From Nilaparvata lugens (Eukaryota; Arthropoda; Insecta; Hemiptera; Delphacidae), in NCBI RefSeq assembly GCF_014356525.2, contig NC_052510.1, positions 14,308,778 to 14,372,777 of the forward strand: a DNA stretch of 64,000 bases, read 5' to 3'. The notes beneath the pieces are model-generated. The model made no database searches, was not told where the DNA came from, and saw only the letters and a program-made list of their open reading frames with translations. Of this stretch, positions 52,384 through 63,933 are shown piece after piece (positions within the stretch are counted from its first letter, which is position 1; the number at the start of each line of letters is the position of its first letter). The position numbers were made by a program, and so were the translations under genes.

Positions 52384-52389
52384 TTTATT
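52384..52389 (-). terminator. Probable UFL1 polyadenylation signal
   Basis: AATAAA on the minus strand about 36 nt after the UFL1 stop codon (52425-52427). Close, but otherwise well placed for a short 3' UTR. Confidence 0.5.
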
Positions 52390-52424
52390 AAAAACAAAAC
52401 AACCATTATTTATACTCTTCGACC

Positions 52425-52570
52425 TCAACTTGCTTTGTCATCTTTGCTCGCTGATTTCTTGTAATTGTTGGCAATATTTTTCACAGCCGTCATATTTTCT
52501 TCTAGTGTCTTTTTGATTTCTTCAATTTGATTATCTTCGTCTTTCAGTGTGAGAAGTTTCAATACCATAT
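52425..52570 (-). CDS. Ufl1: UFL1 last coding exon
   Basis: 47 codons after the split Asp: MVLKLLTLKDEDNQIEE to YKKSASKDDKAS, then TGA at 52425-52427. Lys-rich C-terminus as in the family. Acceptor TTTTCAG. Confidence 0.9.
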
Positions 52571-55500
52571 CTGAAAATAAAAATTATAATTTTCATAAAT
52601 TTACTGACAATTACAAATTATTTTTAAGCGAATCTTATCTAATCAAATGGAAATAAACGGAACAACGAATTCACTATATAATTTTAGATACACTGACAAC
52701 AATGCACCGCCAACAATGGCAACAATGCAACGAATTCACTATATAATTTTAGATACACTGACAACAATGCACTGAATAACTGCAAATGACTGAATAATAA
52801 TTTTCAATTCAAAGTGTAATACATAGAAAATTGACTTGAGAAATTGCATTCTCTTAAAACTTAGCTACTTACTTCATCATCATTCTTAATTCAGCAGATA
52901 TTGGAAATTGAAGGGCAACATTCATTCTTTATCCATTTATACAATAAGTACATTATCAAAATGTTAGGAAGAGGAAAAATCAGGTAACTATATTCTTAAT
53001 TATTGAATTAACTTAGTTCTTAATAATTTTCTCTATTGCTTTTCATCACAGACAATTCTTGAATTAAAAATTTAATGAGAAGAAAATTCGTGAACTTGCT
53101 GAAGTAATTCCATACATTTTATTATAAGAATGAGGAAAATTTCCAGAGAAATACTAGATCAAAAGTTCAGAGCAAACTATTAACTCTCTATTTTAGAGCA
53201 ATTCCAGCTCTTATTTCTACAATAGAACAAACAGGCAATTACTATTTGTACTGCAAACAGTTGCACATGTTTTTCCAGTGATAATCCTATTCAATCCAAC
53301 TCATTGAACTCGAATCTCGTCTCGTGATGTTTTGATCCATTCAGACTCCATATTATATTTAAAAAATATTTTATCAACTAATTGATTGGTAATTTCATAT
53401 AGGTATCTTGGTTTTGATCTTTTGATTTTGACTTAAATCTTGTACAGGAGTTGAGTTTTTGGATTGAGACATTACTGGTAATGAAACAAAAAACGGAGTT
53501 AATGAAAGAAAAATGGAATAATTATCAATCAAAAATAAGTACATCTAAACCATACTTGATATTCATACTATACTAAGATAATACTCTCCATACCTTAGAC
53601 ATTGGTATAAGAGTATTCAATTCAGACAACACTTTCAAACTAGACCAACAAAATACCAATTAGTTGCTCACCATGGAACTTCTGTAGAACCTGATAGTCG
53701 TCTTCAGGCAAATGACTCCTCAAGAACTGCAGAATGGTGGAGACGAAGCGGCCTGAGGCATGCAGCATTGACTGTGTTGCAACTTGGAAGATGACCAGAG
53801 TGGCAAGGTGTAGAGCAAGAGCCGGGTCATCACTGCCCATCATCTGCTGTAGTAGAACTTGTTTGTGCGCCAGCATCTGTGGTCTGCAACATGCATGCAT
53901 CACAAAAACCTTTTTAAACAACATAACTCAAAGATAGAATAGTATAAGAAATGTTAAATCTTAGAGAAAAATAGCATGAGAACATATCCCAAGGTGATGA
54001 ATGGGAACAGTCCAATCACAATTCATGGAAATTATATTTCTACTGTGCCGGCAGCTTTCACTGTCACCAATATGTGGGAATCTAGCTTTAAGAGACATTT
54101 TGACAAAATGAAGACTTTTCTATTATCTATTTTTCAAGAAAATATTATGCTACAAACCTAAAATAGGAAAAAATATAGCATAAGACGATATCCCATGGTA
54201 TATAGGGCGTTTATGTTCCAAATTTGACTGTTAACTCAAGCCGATAGTCGTAGTAGTTCTTTTCCGTGAAGCTATATGACGCTGGTAGTCTCTCATACTG
54301 TGCCGTTCTTACACTCTCACCCCGCCAAAACCGTAATAATATAAAGTGGTCGACAGTAATCGGCTTGAGTTAATAAGGAATCGGCTTGAAATTTGGAACT
54401 TGAACGACCATGGGATATTTTCTTATGCTACCTTTTCTTCTACGGTAAAATGCAATTGCATTTGCTCTATGCAAAATGCAATCAACTTTGGACTGAATTT
54501 TATTCAGTCTCTTATTTCTCATAATATCCATTCTAGTTGTCTCACAATGGTTCTCAATATTTAAAACCCTAAAAGAATCTTCAGATTCGAATTTCGCCAT
54601 GTGCCATTTTTTATTCTAAAGTTGGTCACTGATTTTGATTTCGGAATAACCCTCCCAAAACTGAATCATCCAGTAGGGGTTCTATCAGAGTTTGATGAAA
54701 TGACAAGAACATGAAGCATTGAGGAAAAAAATTCAATTACTAAATTTGATGAAACTGATTTAGAATTTAAATATTGTCTCAACAATCAAGCAGTTAGAAA
54801 ACAATGAAGATAAGAATGATATAACGAGGAATTACAATGAATGACATCTGGTAGCAAAATGCTTCAGTCACTTGATTAATATTTCAGGGTCTCTAACGTG
54901 ATTTGACTGTTTCGAGGCAGCCTAGATGTAGACCGACGGCCTTAAAGTATTCATCCAAAATAAAATCGTTCTAAATCATAATTCAGTGCAACAAGAACAA
55001 TCATTTTAATTATAATTATTCTTTTGAGCTTCAGTAAAATATTATAATCTACATTGCGTACGAAAACATGATTAAAATGAATAAAATGAAGGCATCATGT
55101 CATGTGAGGAAAACTTACCTGTCCTTTTTCTTGTCAGGTTTGCGTATCACTAGATCGACACCGGAGAGCACAGACTCAAGAGCGGTCATAAACTCCTCCA
55201 AAGAGTTTCCAACCAAAGTCTTATTCAACTTTGTTAATGGATCTCGCAGCTCCTTTCCAATTTCAGAGCTAATTTTTTGTCTCATCTGAAATAGAAATTG
55301 AAAAGATAACGAGCATCCATAATATTTGAAGATATAATAAAGCTTGTACATAATATCAACATCCTTAATATTCATAGATTTAAAAAACACATATCATACT
55401 TATAATTTATCAATGATATATTCATCACAAAAAGAGAGATCTCTCAAACTTCAATTTTGATATCGAAATTGAATGATAAGATTTTATATTTAATAGATTA

Positions 55501-58500
55501 TCTTCTTCTTCTTCTTCTTCTTCTTCTTCTTCTTTCGGCATTACAGCTCAGTGTGAGCTTTAGCCTCTTCAACTATTCGCCTCCACTCCAAACGGTCGCC
55601 TGCCTTCTGCTTCCAACCTCTGACCCTCATCAATCTAATATCTGCCTCCACTTCATCCAGCCAACGATTCCTTGGTCTGCCTCTTTGTCTTCTTCCCTCC
55701 AGTCTTCCCTTATACATGTTTTGGGCATTTTCTGTTCAGTCATTTTTTCTAGGTGCCCAATTTTCATTGTAGCCTCTGGGATTTGATATGGCGTACAATG
55801 TCTCTACCCTGGAGAATATCATTTATTTCTAGAGGTGCGTACAGACTTTCGTTCCGCTCCAAGACCGAACGTCACTCCAGCAGAGCGATTGATGATCGAC
55901 CGGCGAGCAACAATGGTTCGACCGGGGAACGCGAGAAAACGTTCATGATCGGTGCGAGTAGAGAGCGGAGGCGGAGCGATTGCTGTGCGATGGTGGTACG
56001 TGGGCGGTACGAGGGAGGAGCGTGCTCGGTGCGGGTTGGAAGCACGAGTATGTGTACGCAGCTTAGGGTTGACCTCTGCTTCCATTCACCTCCTTCATTA
56101 ATACCTCCAAAGATTCTTCTTACAACTTTTAATAGATTCTAGTCACTCATTAAACTCAATAATACCACAGTCTGTGAAAACCTTAGTTTGCAGCACGGAG
56201 ATTTATTTCAATTCGGAATTTGGGAATGTTATTTCAATACAACAATAGGAGCACACTGTTGCCGTTTTTATGCTGATTTATCAGAAAGGCCTACGCTCTC
56301 TTTTCCGGTATTTTTCTCACACAAGCTCGCAGGCTCTCTTTATTCTGTGAAATCTAGCAGCACTGTACTCCATAAAAGCAATGCTGCAATCTAAGGTTTG
56401 CACAGACTATAGTGTAACGACAGAAGAATGCTATTATCTAGCATATTATAAAGGTGCATAGATGGTGAAAATGACAACAATATTTTCAAAGTGTTCGTTG
56501 ACTTCAACGAACTTTCATAAAATTAAAATGATTATTTAATATGACGGGAGAATACAAATTTAATTGAAATTACAATTATTTGAATAATGAGACATTTTTC
56601 TTACCTCGACTGTCAACTCCTTCACATTATCGTGTTGCGTGCAATTTTCTTGTGCGACAAACGAAAAGATGCCATTGACAATATCGGTACCAATTGTTTT
56701 CAACAGGTACTTGGTCAACTGAGCCTGAGTGTCCTTGACAGGGAACTGTTTGAGGCCTTTCTCGTACAGCCTGATGTCATTCATTAACGCATTTATCTTC
56801 TCTTGCAGTTCACTGTGTACTTTGCGACGAGATTGTGTGTCCGATACTACTCGCGATTCGAATATTTGTTGAGCTTCTGCAATCGCTGATTTATTAACGA
56901 TCCTGAAATAGAAAATCACAAAAATAGTTATCAATAAAAAACAAAGAATAATAATTAACAAAAGAAAACATTTTTCAACTGAAAATTGAGTTGACATGTG
57001 AAAAATGCACCTATCTATAATTCGTAGTACAAGTTAAAGATTTGTAGGTTACCACAAAAAGTGATAATGGGAGAAGTTTTATGTTTATAAAGTTATCATT
57101 TAAATTTGGGAAATAGTTTGAGGTGCTCCTGTTTTACTTCATTTCAATTACTCTGATTTGTCCTCGTTTGTACAAATAAAAAATTGTCCATTTTTATTAT
57201 GCCCTATCAATATGATGAAATAAGTTATTATAATTCCTGTCTAAAGTTTTTAAATATCAAAATTTAAAATTTTTAGTTCAGTCATTAGTTTTGAAGTGGA
57301 AATTGGACTTTTTGAAGTGAAAAGTGAATTTATAACCTCATTCTTTTTTGAAACTTTTATTTGTAAAAATTTGGGAGAAGACAGTTTTGGGCTATGCCTG
57401 TTGTCTTCTCCCAATCATATTATAATATTATAATTATGATTTGTGATGGTCAATTAAATAAATAAATAAAACTTTAAATTCATATCTCACACAAACCTTT
57501 AAAATGAAGTTGAAGTTATTATTATCCTAAGCAAACAGTCACCCTCAGAGTAGAAATATTTCATTCAGTTTAAATAAGTTACGGCTGACTCACGTAGGTA
57601 AAATATCTCGATTGACAATCAGTATGAGAGTCTGAGGATACCTTCCACTATTGCAAAACAGTCAGTTACCAAATCATTCACATTAATACGTTTACTCTAA
57701 ATTTACAAGTGTATGTTGAATTAATCAGTGGGAATATACATTGATTTCAGCAGAATAGTCTCTTTTATCATATCAATCACTTCTAATAATAATTATTGAT
57801 GATGAAAAACAGCAGGCTTACGGTAGAATGTGGGCGGCAATTTCACTGACAAAGTCTTCAAGTTCTTCATCCTGAAATGACTGTTCCCTGAGCAAGATTG
57901 GCTTTATTTCTTCAATGCTGATTATCTGAAGCAGTCGGTTGGCCTCCTGTTTCTTGGCAGCAACTTCGTCCTCCGAATCTGATTCTTCCACACGATTCTT
58001 CTGGTGTTTCTTTTTTGCCGATTTTGTTTTCGTCTCCCTTCCCTGAAAAAGCGGAAATATTTAAATTCGAAACATAAAAAAATAATATTGATGTTCCGGT
58101 AAAGCCCTGTTTTCCAAAGAATGTATACTCTGCTGGGCAGAAGAAGAATACAATTGGTTGTTATATGAGTGTTCACACTAGAATATAAAAATAACCTGTA
58201 ATAATTTTTCCAGAATAAAAATGTGTGAACACTCCTATTAAAGCCAGTGGTATTCTTTATCTGTTGTTCAGCAGAGGAGATAATTCATTGGGAAGCAGGG
58301 TTTTAGATATCAGTAGAATATTTAATCGCCCCTTCAGGTTGAAGTAATAGACAAAAATTTAAGTTCTGTTTGAAGTTTGAAAATTGAAGTTTTTCAAGCT
58401 TGAAAAAGCTTGCAAGGATTTCACGTGCACTTTAAATACATACAGAACAATCAAACTCTACATTTAACGAACTTTTTTATTCTATAGCCTTATAGGTATC

Positions 58501-61500
58501 ATCATGATACATCCAAGGAAAATACAAACTTTGGATAAAAACGATCAAAAGTATTCAATTTTGAACATTTCAAGATTCCTAACAAATGAACATAATACAT
58601 TATATGACAGTGCTTACGATTACAATCTTAATGACACATCTAGAACAAAAACAAGATAACTATAATAATATTTTTTCTGTAATTCCTATATAAATCCTAT
58701 ATAAATGAATGATGTTTACCTGTGTCCCACCACCTCCTTTGCCTACAGCTGCTTTGCGTCTTCTTTCATCACGTTTATCGAATTTCTCTTCCTCTACATC
58801 AACTTTCGATGTATTTTTACTGTTTCTCAGTTCGATTTGTGCTTGTTGATAAGCACCAGATACTACAGCCTGAAAAGTATAGAGCAATGCGATAAGTTTG
58901 TCAATCCTAATGATTTTAATTCACAAAATTAATGTGATTAGTTGTTTTCAAATTCATTATTATGCATGAATAAAAAAATCTACAAGATTCATATGACCAT
59001 GTAGTTTATTGCACTTTCTGGTATACCCTGCCTAAAACAAACTCTAAAAGAACTAGCTGCGAAATTTACCAATGAGGCAGTAGGAAAATCACAGCTTTAT
59101 AAAAATCTTGAACTAAATTTTGAATCGGATCGTAAGCAATTCAGATTTGATTAAATTAATTTGATGCGTGGATTGAATCAACTTCTTGTGAAATCGCTAT
59201 TACAATTTGTTTTCATACTTTGAAGTTAGACTTGATAGATATGTTCATTTATTCATTTCTGAATGACGAGAGATATGGTGCAAGAGATATATTATGTGAA
59301 AATGACACAGGAAAGAAATCAGTACCGATCAACAGGCCCACAACAAACGATCTGAGATAAAAAATTGGAAGCTATTTTATTGAGGTAAGAAATGAGATCT
59401 TCAATGTTTTGTTTTATCATGAATTGAAATTTCCTCAATTATTACCCAAAACTGGATGAAATGTAGTTGAGCTTAGTGTTTATTAATGTGTTTCTTATTT
59501 GGTTTATTTCTTAGTGTTTCTAATTTCGGATGTGTTAATTTCATATAGCCTACATTTTATCGCAGCTTTTCTTAACGCATGAGATTTGTAATATATGAGT
59601 GTCACAGAAGTCACTAACCATCTTGAAGCTTATACTACATAACCTTATACATTGATAGGTAAGCTATGTTAAATTTGTGCTACCCTTACCCTGTATACAG
59701 GGTGTTTCAGAAGTAGTGTCGAGAATTTTAGGGTATTGTACCTGGATGCTAGGAGACTACAAATGTCATATTTGAAGTGTCCAAAACTCAGCGGTTATCC
59801 TTATAGCTGCCATTTTGTTTTTTTCACTTAAAAATTTTTATCTCAAGAACGAAATGTTGTATTGATCTGAAATTTGGCATGAATATTTATGCTATAAAGA
59901 CTCAACTATAAAAATAAAAAAAAATTTTTCGTTGAAATTTTTCAAAATGGCGGCCATTTTAAATTTTTGATGGCGAATATCTCGAAAACCGTCCATTTTA
60001 CAGAAAATTTACAAGAGACAAAAAAGTTAGCAAATTTTTTCACGATTCCAATGATACCTAATTTATTAAGATTGGTCGAAGAATAACAGAGAAATTAATT
60101 TTTTTCGTACTGCATGCATGACCACTTTTCACCATTAAAGATCAATATTAATTTTTTTATAATTTCATGAAAACCGTTCTTATTACAGAAATATACAAGA
60201 ATAACTTTCCTCCAAATTTTATTTTACATTGAAAAATATTAATTTCACTCAAATCGGTTCACTGATACTAATGCAGCAATTGCTCAAAATGCCGTCCTTC
60301 AACTTGATTACACAGTCTGCACCTTTCAATCATGGACCGTCGAACTGCTATAAAAGCATTTTCATCATCTTGAATGGCACCTGCTGCAGCAACCACTCTT
60401 GCCACAAGGTCTTCTTCGTTTTCTACTGGCGTGCTGTAAACAAGGTCTTTCATATGGCCCCAGAAAAAAAATCTAAAGGGTTGAGGTCAGGTGAACGTGC
60501 GGGCCACGGTACTGGTCCACCCCGCCCAATCCACCGCTGACGATAGGTCATGTTCAGAAAGTCCGTAACAACATTTCCGAAATGAGCAGGGGCACCATCA
60601 TGTTGAAACCAAATATTATATCTGTTTGCAAGAGGCACATCTTCCAAAGTTCTGGTAGTATGTCTCTTAAAAAAGTAATGTACGTGGGAGAATTCAGACG
60701 ATTAGGAAGAATGTATGGTCCAATCACGCGATTACCTAAGATACCCGTCCAAACATTCAGCGAAAATCTATGCTGATAACCACGCACTTTGACCTCATGA
60801 GGATTGTCTAAGGCCCAGACGTGACTGTTGCGAGAGTTGAAGATTCCTTCTCTTGTAAAGCTGGACTCATCGGTAAATAACACATTTTCTAGAAAATTTG
60901 GTTGGATAATGTCTTGCTGAAGAAACCAACGGGCACAGTTTACTCTTGGCTCATAGTCGCGTTCAACCAATGAGTGAACTTTTTGAAAGCGGAAGGGGTG
61001 AAGTCTTTCCTTGTTTAGTACACGCCACACAGAAGAAGCACTTGAATTGATTTGCTTTGCAACTGCTCTCGTACTCGTTCTAGGATTGAAATCGAATTTC
61101 TGCAATACTTCCTCTTCAAAAGCAACATTTCGAACTGCTCGAGGCCTACCAGCAATTACCCTGTTCCGTTCAAATGAACCAACTTCTCTCAGCCGATTGT
61201 GAGTTCTTGTGAACACCTTGTCGGAAGGGAGACGGCGGTTTGGAAATGCAGCTGCATACATTCTTCTTGCTTCGGTCGCATTGCCAAGAGCTGCTCCATA
61301 CATGAAGTGAATATCGGTGTACTCCAGCGAACTGAATTCCATTACAATAATTAAATATTTGTGTAGAAGCAACGTAAGAAAATATTGAAACTGGAAATTT
61401 CATATAGCCTACATTTATACCGTAGCTTTTCTTAACGCACGAGATTTGAAATATATGAGTGTCACAGGAGTCACTAACCATCTTGAAGCTTATACTACAT

Positions 61501-62434
61501 AACCTTATACATTGATAGGTCAGCTATGTTACATTTGTGCTACCCTTACCCTGCATAGAAAAGATGTTTACTTTACCAAGACACTTATGGAATACAATAT
61601 TATACTTTCAATGAAGTGATAATAGAAAGTACCATAGATGTATACTTGTAACATTACACTACCAGTACATGCACCATGTATATTTTTTATTCGCTCATTG
61701 ATTCAAGATACACTATTATAAAAATATTTATGCTTTGCTATCCGGTAAGCCATGCAACAAAGATCTTTACTTTGTTGATCATAGATCCATTCAAATATGA
61801 CAAGCTATGATCCCAATAATGACTGCATGTCGGTGATGATGAAAGATGAAATTATTCACTTTTATGTCAGTATATCGAATGAGACTCACAAAACACGATT
61901 TTCTCATCAACCGCCTTATTTACTGACACTTTAGAATATTATTGAGAAAAGATAGCATGAGAAGATATCCAATGGTATAGGTCGTTTATGTTTCTAATTT
62001 CAAGCCTAATTATGTGTTATCTCAAGCCGGTTACTGTCGACTACTGTCGGTTATTACTGTTTTGGCCGGGTGAGTGTTAAGACGGCACAGTATAAGAAGC
62101 TACCAGCGTCACATAGCTTCACGAAAAAGAAGCACTAGGACTATTGGATTGAGTTAACAAAAATCGGCTTGAAATTTCGAACATAATCGCTCTATATCTA
62201 ATTATGCTATATTTTCTCCATGATAATATCTACTTTGAGCGACCAACATACCTGTTCAGCTTTTTTGTGCACGAGTTCTTCACTGATTGGCTTGATGAGA
62301 TGCTGCAGAAACTGATCGGTGACCAGGTAGCTGTTGCAGAATGTGTGCGTGGCGGACGATGAGCCGCAGTTCTTTAGCGCCGCTTTCAGTATTTCCTCTC
62401 CATCGGTTACGTCGAATACTGAAGGCAGTATTTG
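52425..62434 (-). CDS. Ufl1: E3 UFM1-protein ligase 1 (UFL1), C-terminal 458 residues, 5' end outside window
   Basis: Seven minus-strand exons (62252-62434, 58720-58869, 57822-58042, 56605-56902, 55119-55285, 53672-53883, 52425-52570) join in frame with GT-AG introns, giving 1377 nt including the TGA stop. UFL1 transfers the ubiquitin-like modifier UFM1 to substrates at the ER, with DDRGK1 and CDK5RAP3 as partners. It functions in ribosome quality control, ER-phagy and genome maintenance (family knowledge). The recognisable parts are a charged linker with a Gly-rich run (DERRRKAAVGKGGGGTQ), a Lys-rich stretch with EESDSEDEV, the helical middle (QQIFESRVVSDTQ) and the well-conserved C-terminal domain (DDPALALHLATLVIFQ, MLHASGRFVSTILQFLRSHL). 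Animal UFL1 is about 790 residues, so some 330 N-terminal residues must be encoded to the right of 62434, most or all beyond the window. Confidence 0.92.
52663..52772 (+). repeat. 65-bp tandem duplication in the UFL1 last intron
   Basis: caacgaattcactatataat begins at 52663 and again at 52728, with identical continuation for about 44 bp. Confidence 0.85.
53672..53883 (-). CDS. Ufl1: UFL1 coding exon, conserved C-terminal domain
   Basis: 70 codons plus split codons: PQMLAHKQVLLQQMMGSDD through HLPEDDYQVLQKFH. This is the most conserved part in the window. Acceptor TTGCAG, donor GTGAGC. Confidence 0.92.
53985..54090. repeat. Truncated copy of the 34.4-kb MITE
   Basis: gggaacagtccaatcacaat through tgtgggaatctagctt matches the left half of 34411-34848 in inverse orientation. 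The rest is missing. Confidence 0.55.
54169..54438. repeat. MITE in UFL1 intron, copy 1
   Basis: Inverted ends (aaatatagcataagacgata and the complement of atattttcttatgctacc) with an inner inverted pair actcaagccgat / atcggcttgagt. About 270 bp. The interior is the reverse complement of the copy at 61944-62219. Confidence 0.75.
55119..55285 (-). CDS. Ufl1: UFL1 coding exon
   Basis: MRQKISSEIGKELRDPLTKL to DLVIRKPDKKKDR, 55 codons plus two bases. Acceptor TTTCAG, donor GTAAGT. Confidence 0.9.
55489..56138 (-). mobile_element. 5'-truncated non-LTR retrotransposon with target duplication and a nested insert
   Basis: The minus strand reads VVRRIFGGINEGGEWKQRST (5' part, about 56125-56070), then ILQGRDIVRHIKSQRL and GRPRNRWLDEVEADIR. 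It ends aaagctcacactgagctg and a GAA-repeat tail (55501-55532). The 11-base sequence tttaatagatt flanks it (55489-55499 and 56128-56138). It belongs to the same family as 7640-7975. A separate element of about 240 bp (about 55830-56069) interrupts the ORF. Confidence 0.8.
55830..56069. mobile_element. GC-rich element nested inside the retrotransposon
   Basis: Begins near gaggtgcgtacagacttt and ends gtgtacgcagcttaggg. The ends share an inverted tgcgtaca core. It is strikingly GC-rich compared with the host LINE, and the LINE reading frame resumes on both sides. No clear target duplication was found. ORFs here on both strands are by-products. Confidence 0.6.
56166..56413. repeat. MITE with inverted ends cacagtctgtg
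   Basis: The left end cacagtctgtgaaaacctta and right end taaggtttgcacagactata are inverted copies, and the ttgcagca motif is also mirrored. About 248 bp in a UFL1 intron. Confidence 0.75.
56605..56902 (-). CDS. Ufl1: UFL1 coding exon
   Basis: One base plus 99 codons: IVNKSAIAEAQQIFESRV to NCTQHDNVKELTVE. Predicted mostly helical. Acceptor TTTCAG, donor GTAAGA. Confidence 0.9.
57368..57470 (+). repeat. Short retroposon, ttttgggc...gcctgt family
   Basis: Core agttttgggctatgcctgtt followed by an AAAT-repeat tail at about 57455-57470. Related cores occur near 32649, 35400-35425 (inverted) and 63190-63245 (inverted), each next to an A/T-rich tetranucleotide tail or a TTTATT run. Confidence 0.55.
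57822..58042 (-). CDS. Ufl1: UFL1 coding exon
   Basis: 73 codons plus two bases: GRETKTKSAKKKHQKNRVEE, an acidic SDSEDEV, then NRLLQIISIEEIKPILLREQ. Acceptor TTTTTCAG, donor GTAAGC. Confidence 0.9.
58101..58305. repeat. MITE with inverted ends aaagccctgtttt
   Basis: The left end aaagccctgttttccaaaga and right end ggaagcagggtttt are inverted. An inner pair gagtgttcacac / gtgtgaacactc forms a second stem. About 205 bp, 58 bp from a UFL1 acceptor. Confidence 0.75.
58720..58869 (-). CDS. Ufl1: UFL1 coding exon
   Basis: Exactly 50 codons: AVVSGAYQQAQIELRNSKN to AAVGKGGGGTQ, phase 0 on both sides. Acceptor TTTTCAG, donor GTAAAC. Confidence 0.9.
59537..59697 (+). repeat. 161-bp direct repeat, left copy
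   Basis: aatttcatatagcctacatt to cctgtata. About 92% identical by eye to 61396-61557. The two copies bracket a transposase-bearing element. Confidence 0.85.
59698..61395 (-). mobile_element. Tc1/mariner-superfamily transposon, one terminus preserved
   Basis: The left terminus is cagggtgtttcagaagtag, directly after TATA, a plausible TA target. The right end stops shortly before the transposase start without a matching inverted terminus and abuts the right 161-bp repeat. The 59.7-60.25 kb part is non-coding. The element lies in UFL1 intron DNA between the exons at 58.8 and 62.3 kb, same strand as the gene. Confidence 0.7.
60268..61342 (-). pseudogene. DDE transposase pseudogene, two frameshifts
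   Basis: Translation from 61342 begins MEFSSLEYTDIHFMYG, an N-terminal helix-turn-helix region followed by a second HTH (TSTRAVAKQINSSASSVWRV). The catalytic core has LFTDESSF (first Asp), IWFQHDGAPAHF (second Asp) and WPARSPDLNPLDFF (third Asp), with about 36 residues between the last two. The frame shifts near 60650 and again at a poly-T run near 60460, after which MKDLVYSTPVENEEDLVARV continues to 60268. The protein is therefore non-functional. It is related to the DDE_3 (IS630/Tc1/mariner) group. The exact family is not assigned. Confidence 0.85.
61396..61557 (+). repeat. 162-bp direct repeat, right copy
   Basis: Matches 59537-59697 from aatttcatatagcctacatt to cctgcata. Confidence 0.85.
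61944..62219. repeat. MITE in UFL1 intron, copy 2
   Basis: Ends gagaaaagatagcatgagaa and the complement of atgctatattttctcc. The interior (ggcacagtataagaagctac) is the reverse complement of the copy at 54169-54438. It ends 33 bp from the exon at 62252. Confidence 0.75.
62252..62434 (-). CDS. Ufl1: UFL1 coding exon (first one visible in the window)
   Basis: 61 codons: QILPSVFDVTDGEEILKAAL to EELVHKKAEQ. Acceptor TTTGTAG, donor GTATGT, phase 0. Upstream exons are not visible. Confidence 0.85.
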
Positions 62435-63154
62435 CTACAAATTAAAATATATAGAGAGTTATTTTACTGTAGGAAATCGACAGTATATTATGTATTATTG
62501 TTTTTATTGTTTTGTAGTTCCATACTGCAGTTGTAGAAAAAATGTTGTATATGATTCCAGTGTAAAACTTGTTTATTGCCTTCGAAAAATTAAAATTGAC
62601 TGTTTTGCTCTTAATACATAAATAGCTATTAACAAAAGGATGATACAGCATAGAATCATGGTTAAAATACATTATTTTATTATCATAAATTATATACATA
62701 TTTAAATAATCATGATAATACAATTGAAATCAGCATACAAAATGAATGAAAATGGTCCTCTTCTCTCATACTCCAGGGAAAATATTGTAATTATGAACTG
62801 AATAAATTATAATGTTCAATATGTTCCCTCTTCCATGCACTTCTTCTGGCTTGTATCGGAGCTGGTACAACATTTTTCATGGTGTTACAAAACTGTACAA
62901 AAGTATGACAGCCTGATTACAAGTGCGGGGAAAAATGACCTCCAGTTTCCTGAACTTTATTTGACCTATATGTTTGGGTGGGGGTATAAAATGTTTTTGT
63001 GGTACAATGGTAAAAAATGGAGTATTTGAACAACATTTGATTGACGCGCGGGTAAAGATGTCGCTTTACTTTATTTTGCTTGTATCTTATTTGTTAAGAA
63101 ATGGTAAAAAAATTGGATTTAGTCAAAAAATGAATTTGTCAATGGCGGGTACAG

Positions 63155-63260
63155 GTAATTTATTTATTTATTTATTTATTTATCACATTGTGTACAAATA
63201 CTTAACATGACGAAAGGCACAACAGGCTCATGCCCAAAACTGTCCCATTTCCAATTTATA
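63155..63260 (-). repeat. Retroposon 3' end with TTTA tail
   Basis: ggtaatttatttatttattt is followed by aggcacaacaggctcatgcc and ccaaaactgtccca, the inverted form of the core at 57.4 kb. Confidence 0.55.
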
Positions 63261-63734
63261 CTATACTGTCCAAATCAAAATGTTGGTTATGTCACTTTCA
63301 CTATTCAAAATACAATTTACGCTTTTCAATACTCAGATAAACGGAAAAATTTTGAATGAAATAGATACTATTAGAGTCTAAAATCGAAAAATCTAGAAAC
63401 AGTAAATTAATAATTATTCAAAAAGTCTAAATTTTGAATGAAACTTGAAATTTTTGAGCTAAAAACTTCACACTTTACAGAAAACTACAGATCTATATAA
63501 GATAAGCTTATCTACCTAGCTAAGATAGGTGGACAGAGCTAGTTTGGACATTGGACAAGATTGCAGGTTTTCTATTTCATAATTTCATTTACATATTGTT
63601 TAGTTTCTCAGCACAAAAACTCAAGCTAGAATCAATTTTAGACCTATTATTTTTCACCCCAATTGGAGCTCAATAAAAAGAGGAATTGAATTTGATTTTC
63701 AATTGACATAAAAAAGATGAAGAAATGATTAAAT

Positions 63735-63933
63735 AAAAATACTAAGAAATTGTCAAAAACCACAGATTTATTGATACTTAGAAAGACCGGTTTCGGTTGT
63801 TACACCATTGTCAATCTCTGATAAACTCGAAGTTTAACTGAAGTTTATCGGAGATTGACAATGGTGTAACAACCGAAACCGGTCTTTCTAAGTATCAATA
63901 AATCTGTGGTTTTTGACAATTTCTTAGTATTTT
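63735..63933. repeat. Near-perfect ~200-bp palindrome
   Basis: Arms of about 95 bp (e.g. agaaagaccggtttcggttg and its complement) flank a centre around gaagtttaactgaagttt. Closely similar foldbacks are familiar from insect genomes. Confidence 0.85.

Noticed and set aside
55753..56142. 129-codon plus-strand and 88-codon minus-strand ORFs
   Set aside because: They arise from the GC-rich nested element inside a LINE and do not match a protein family.
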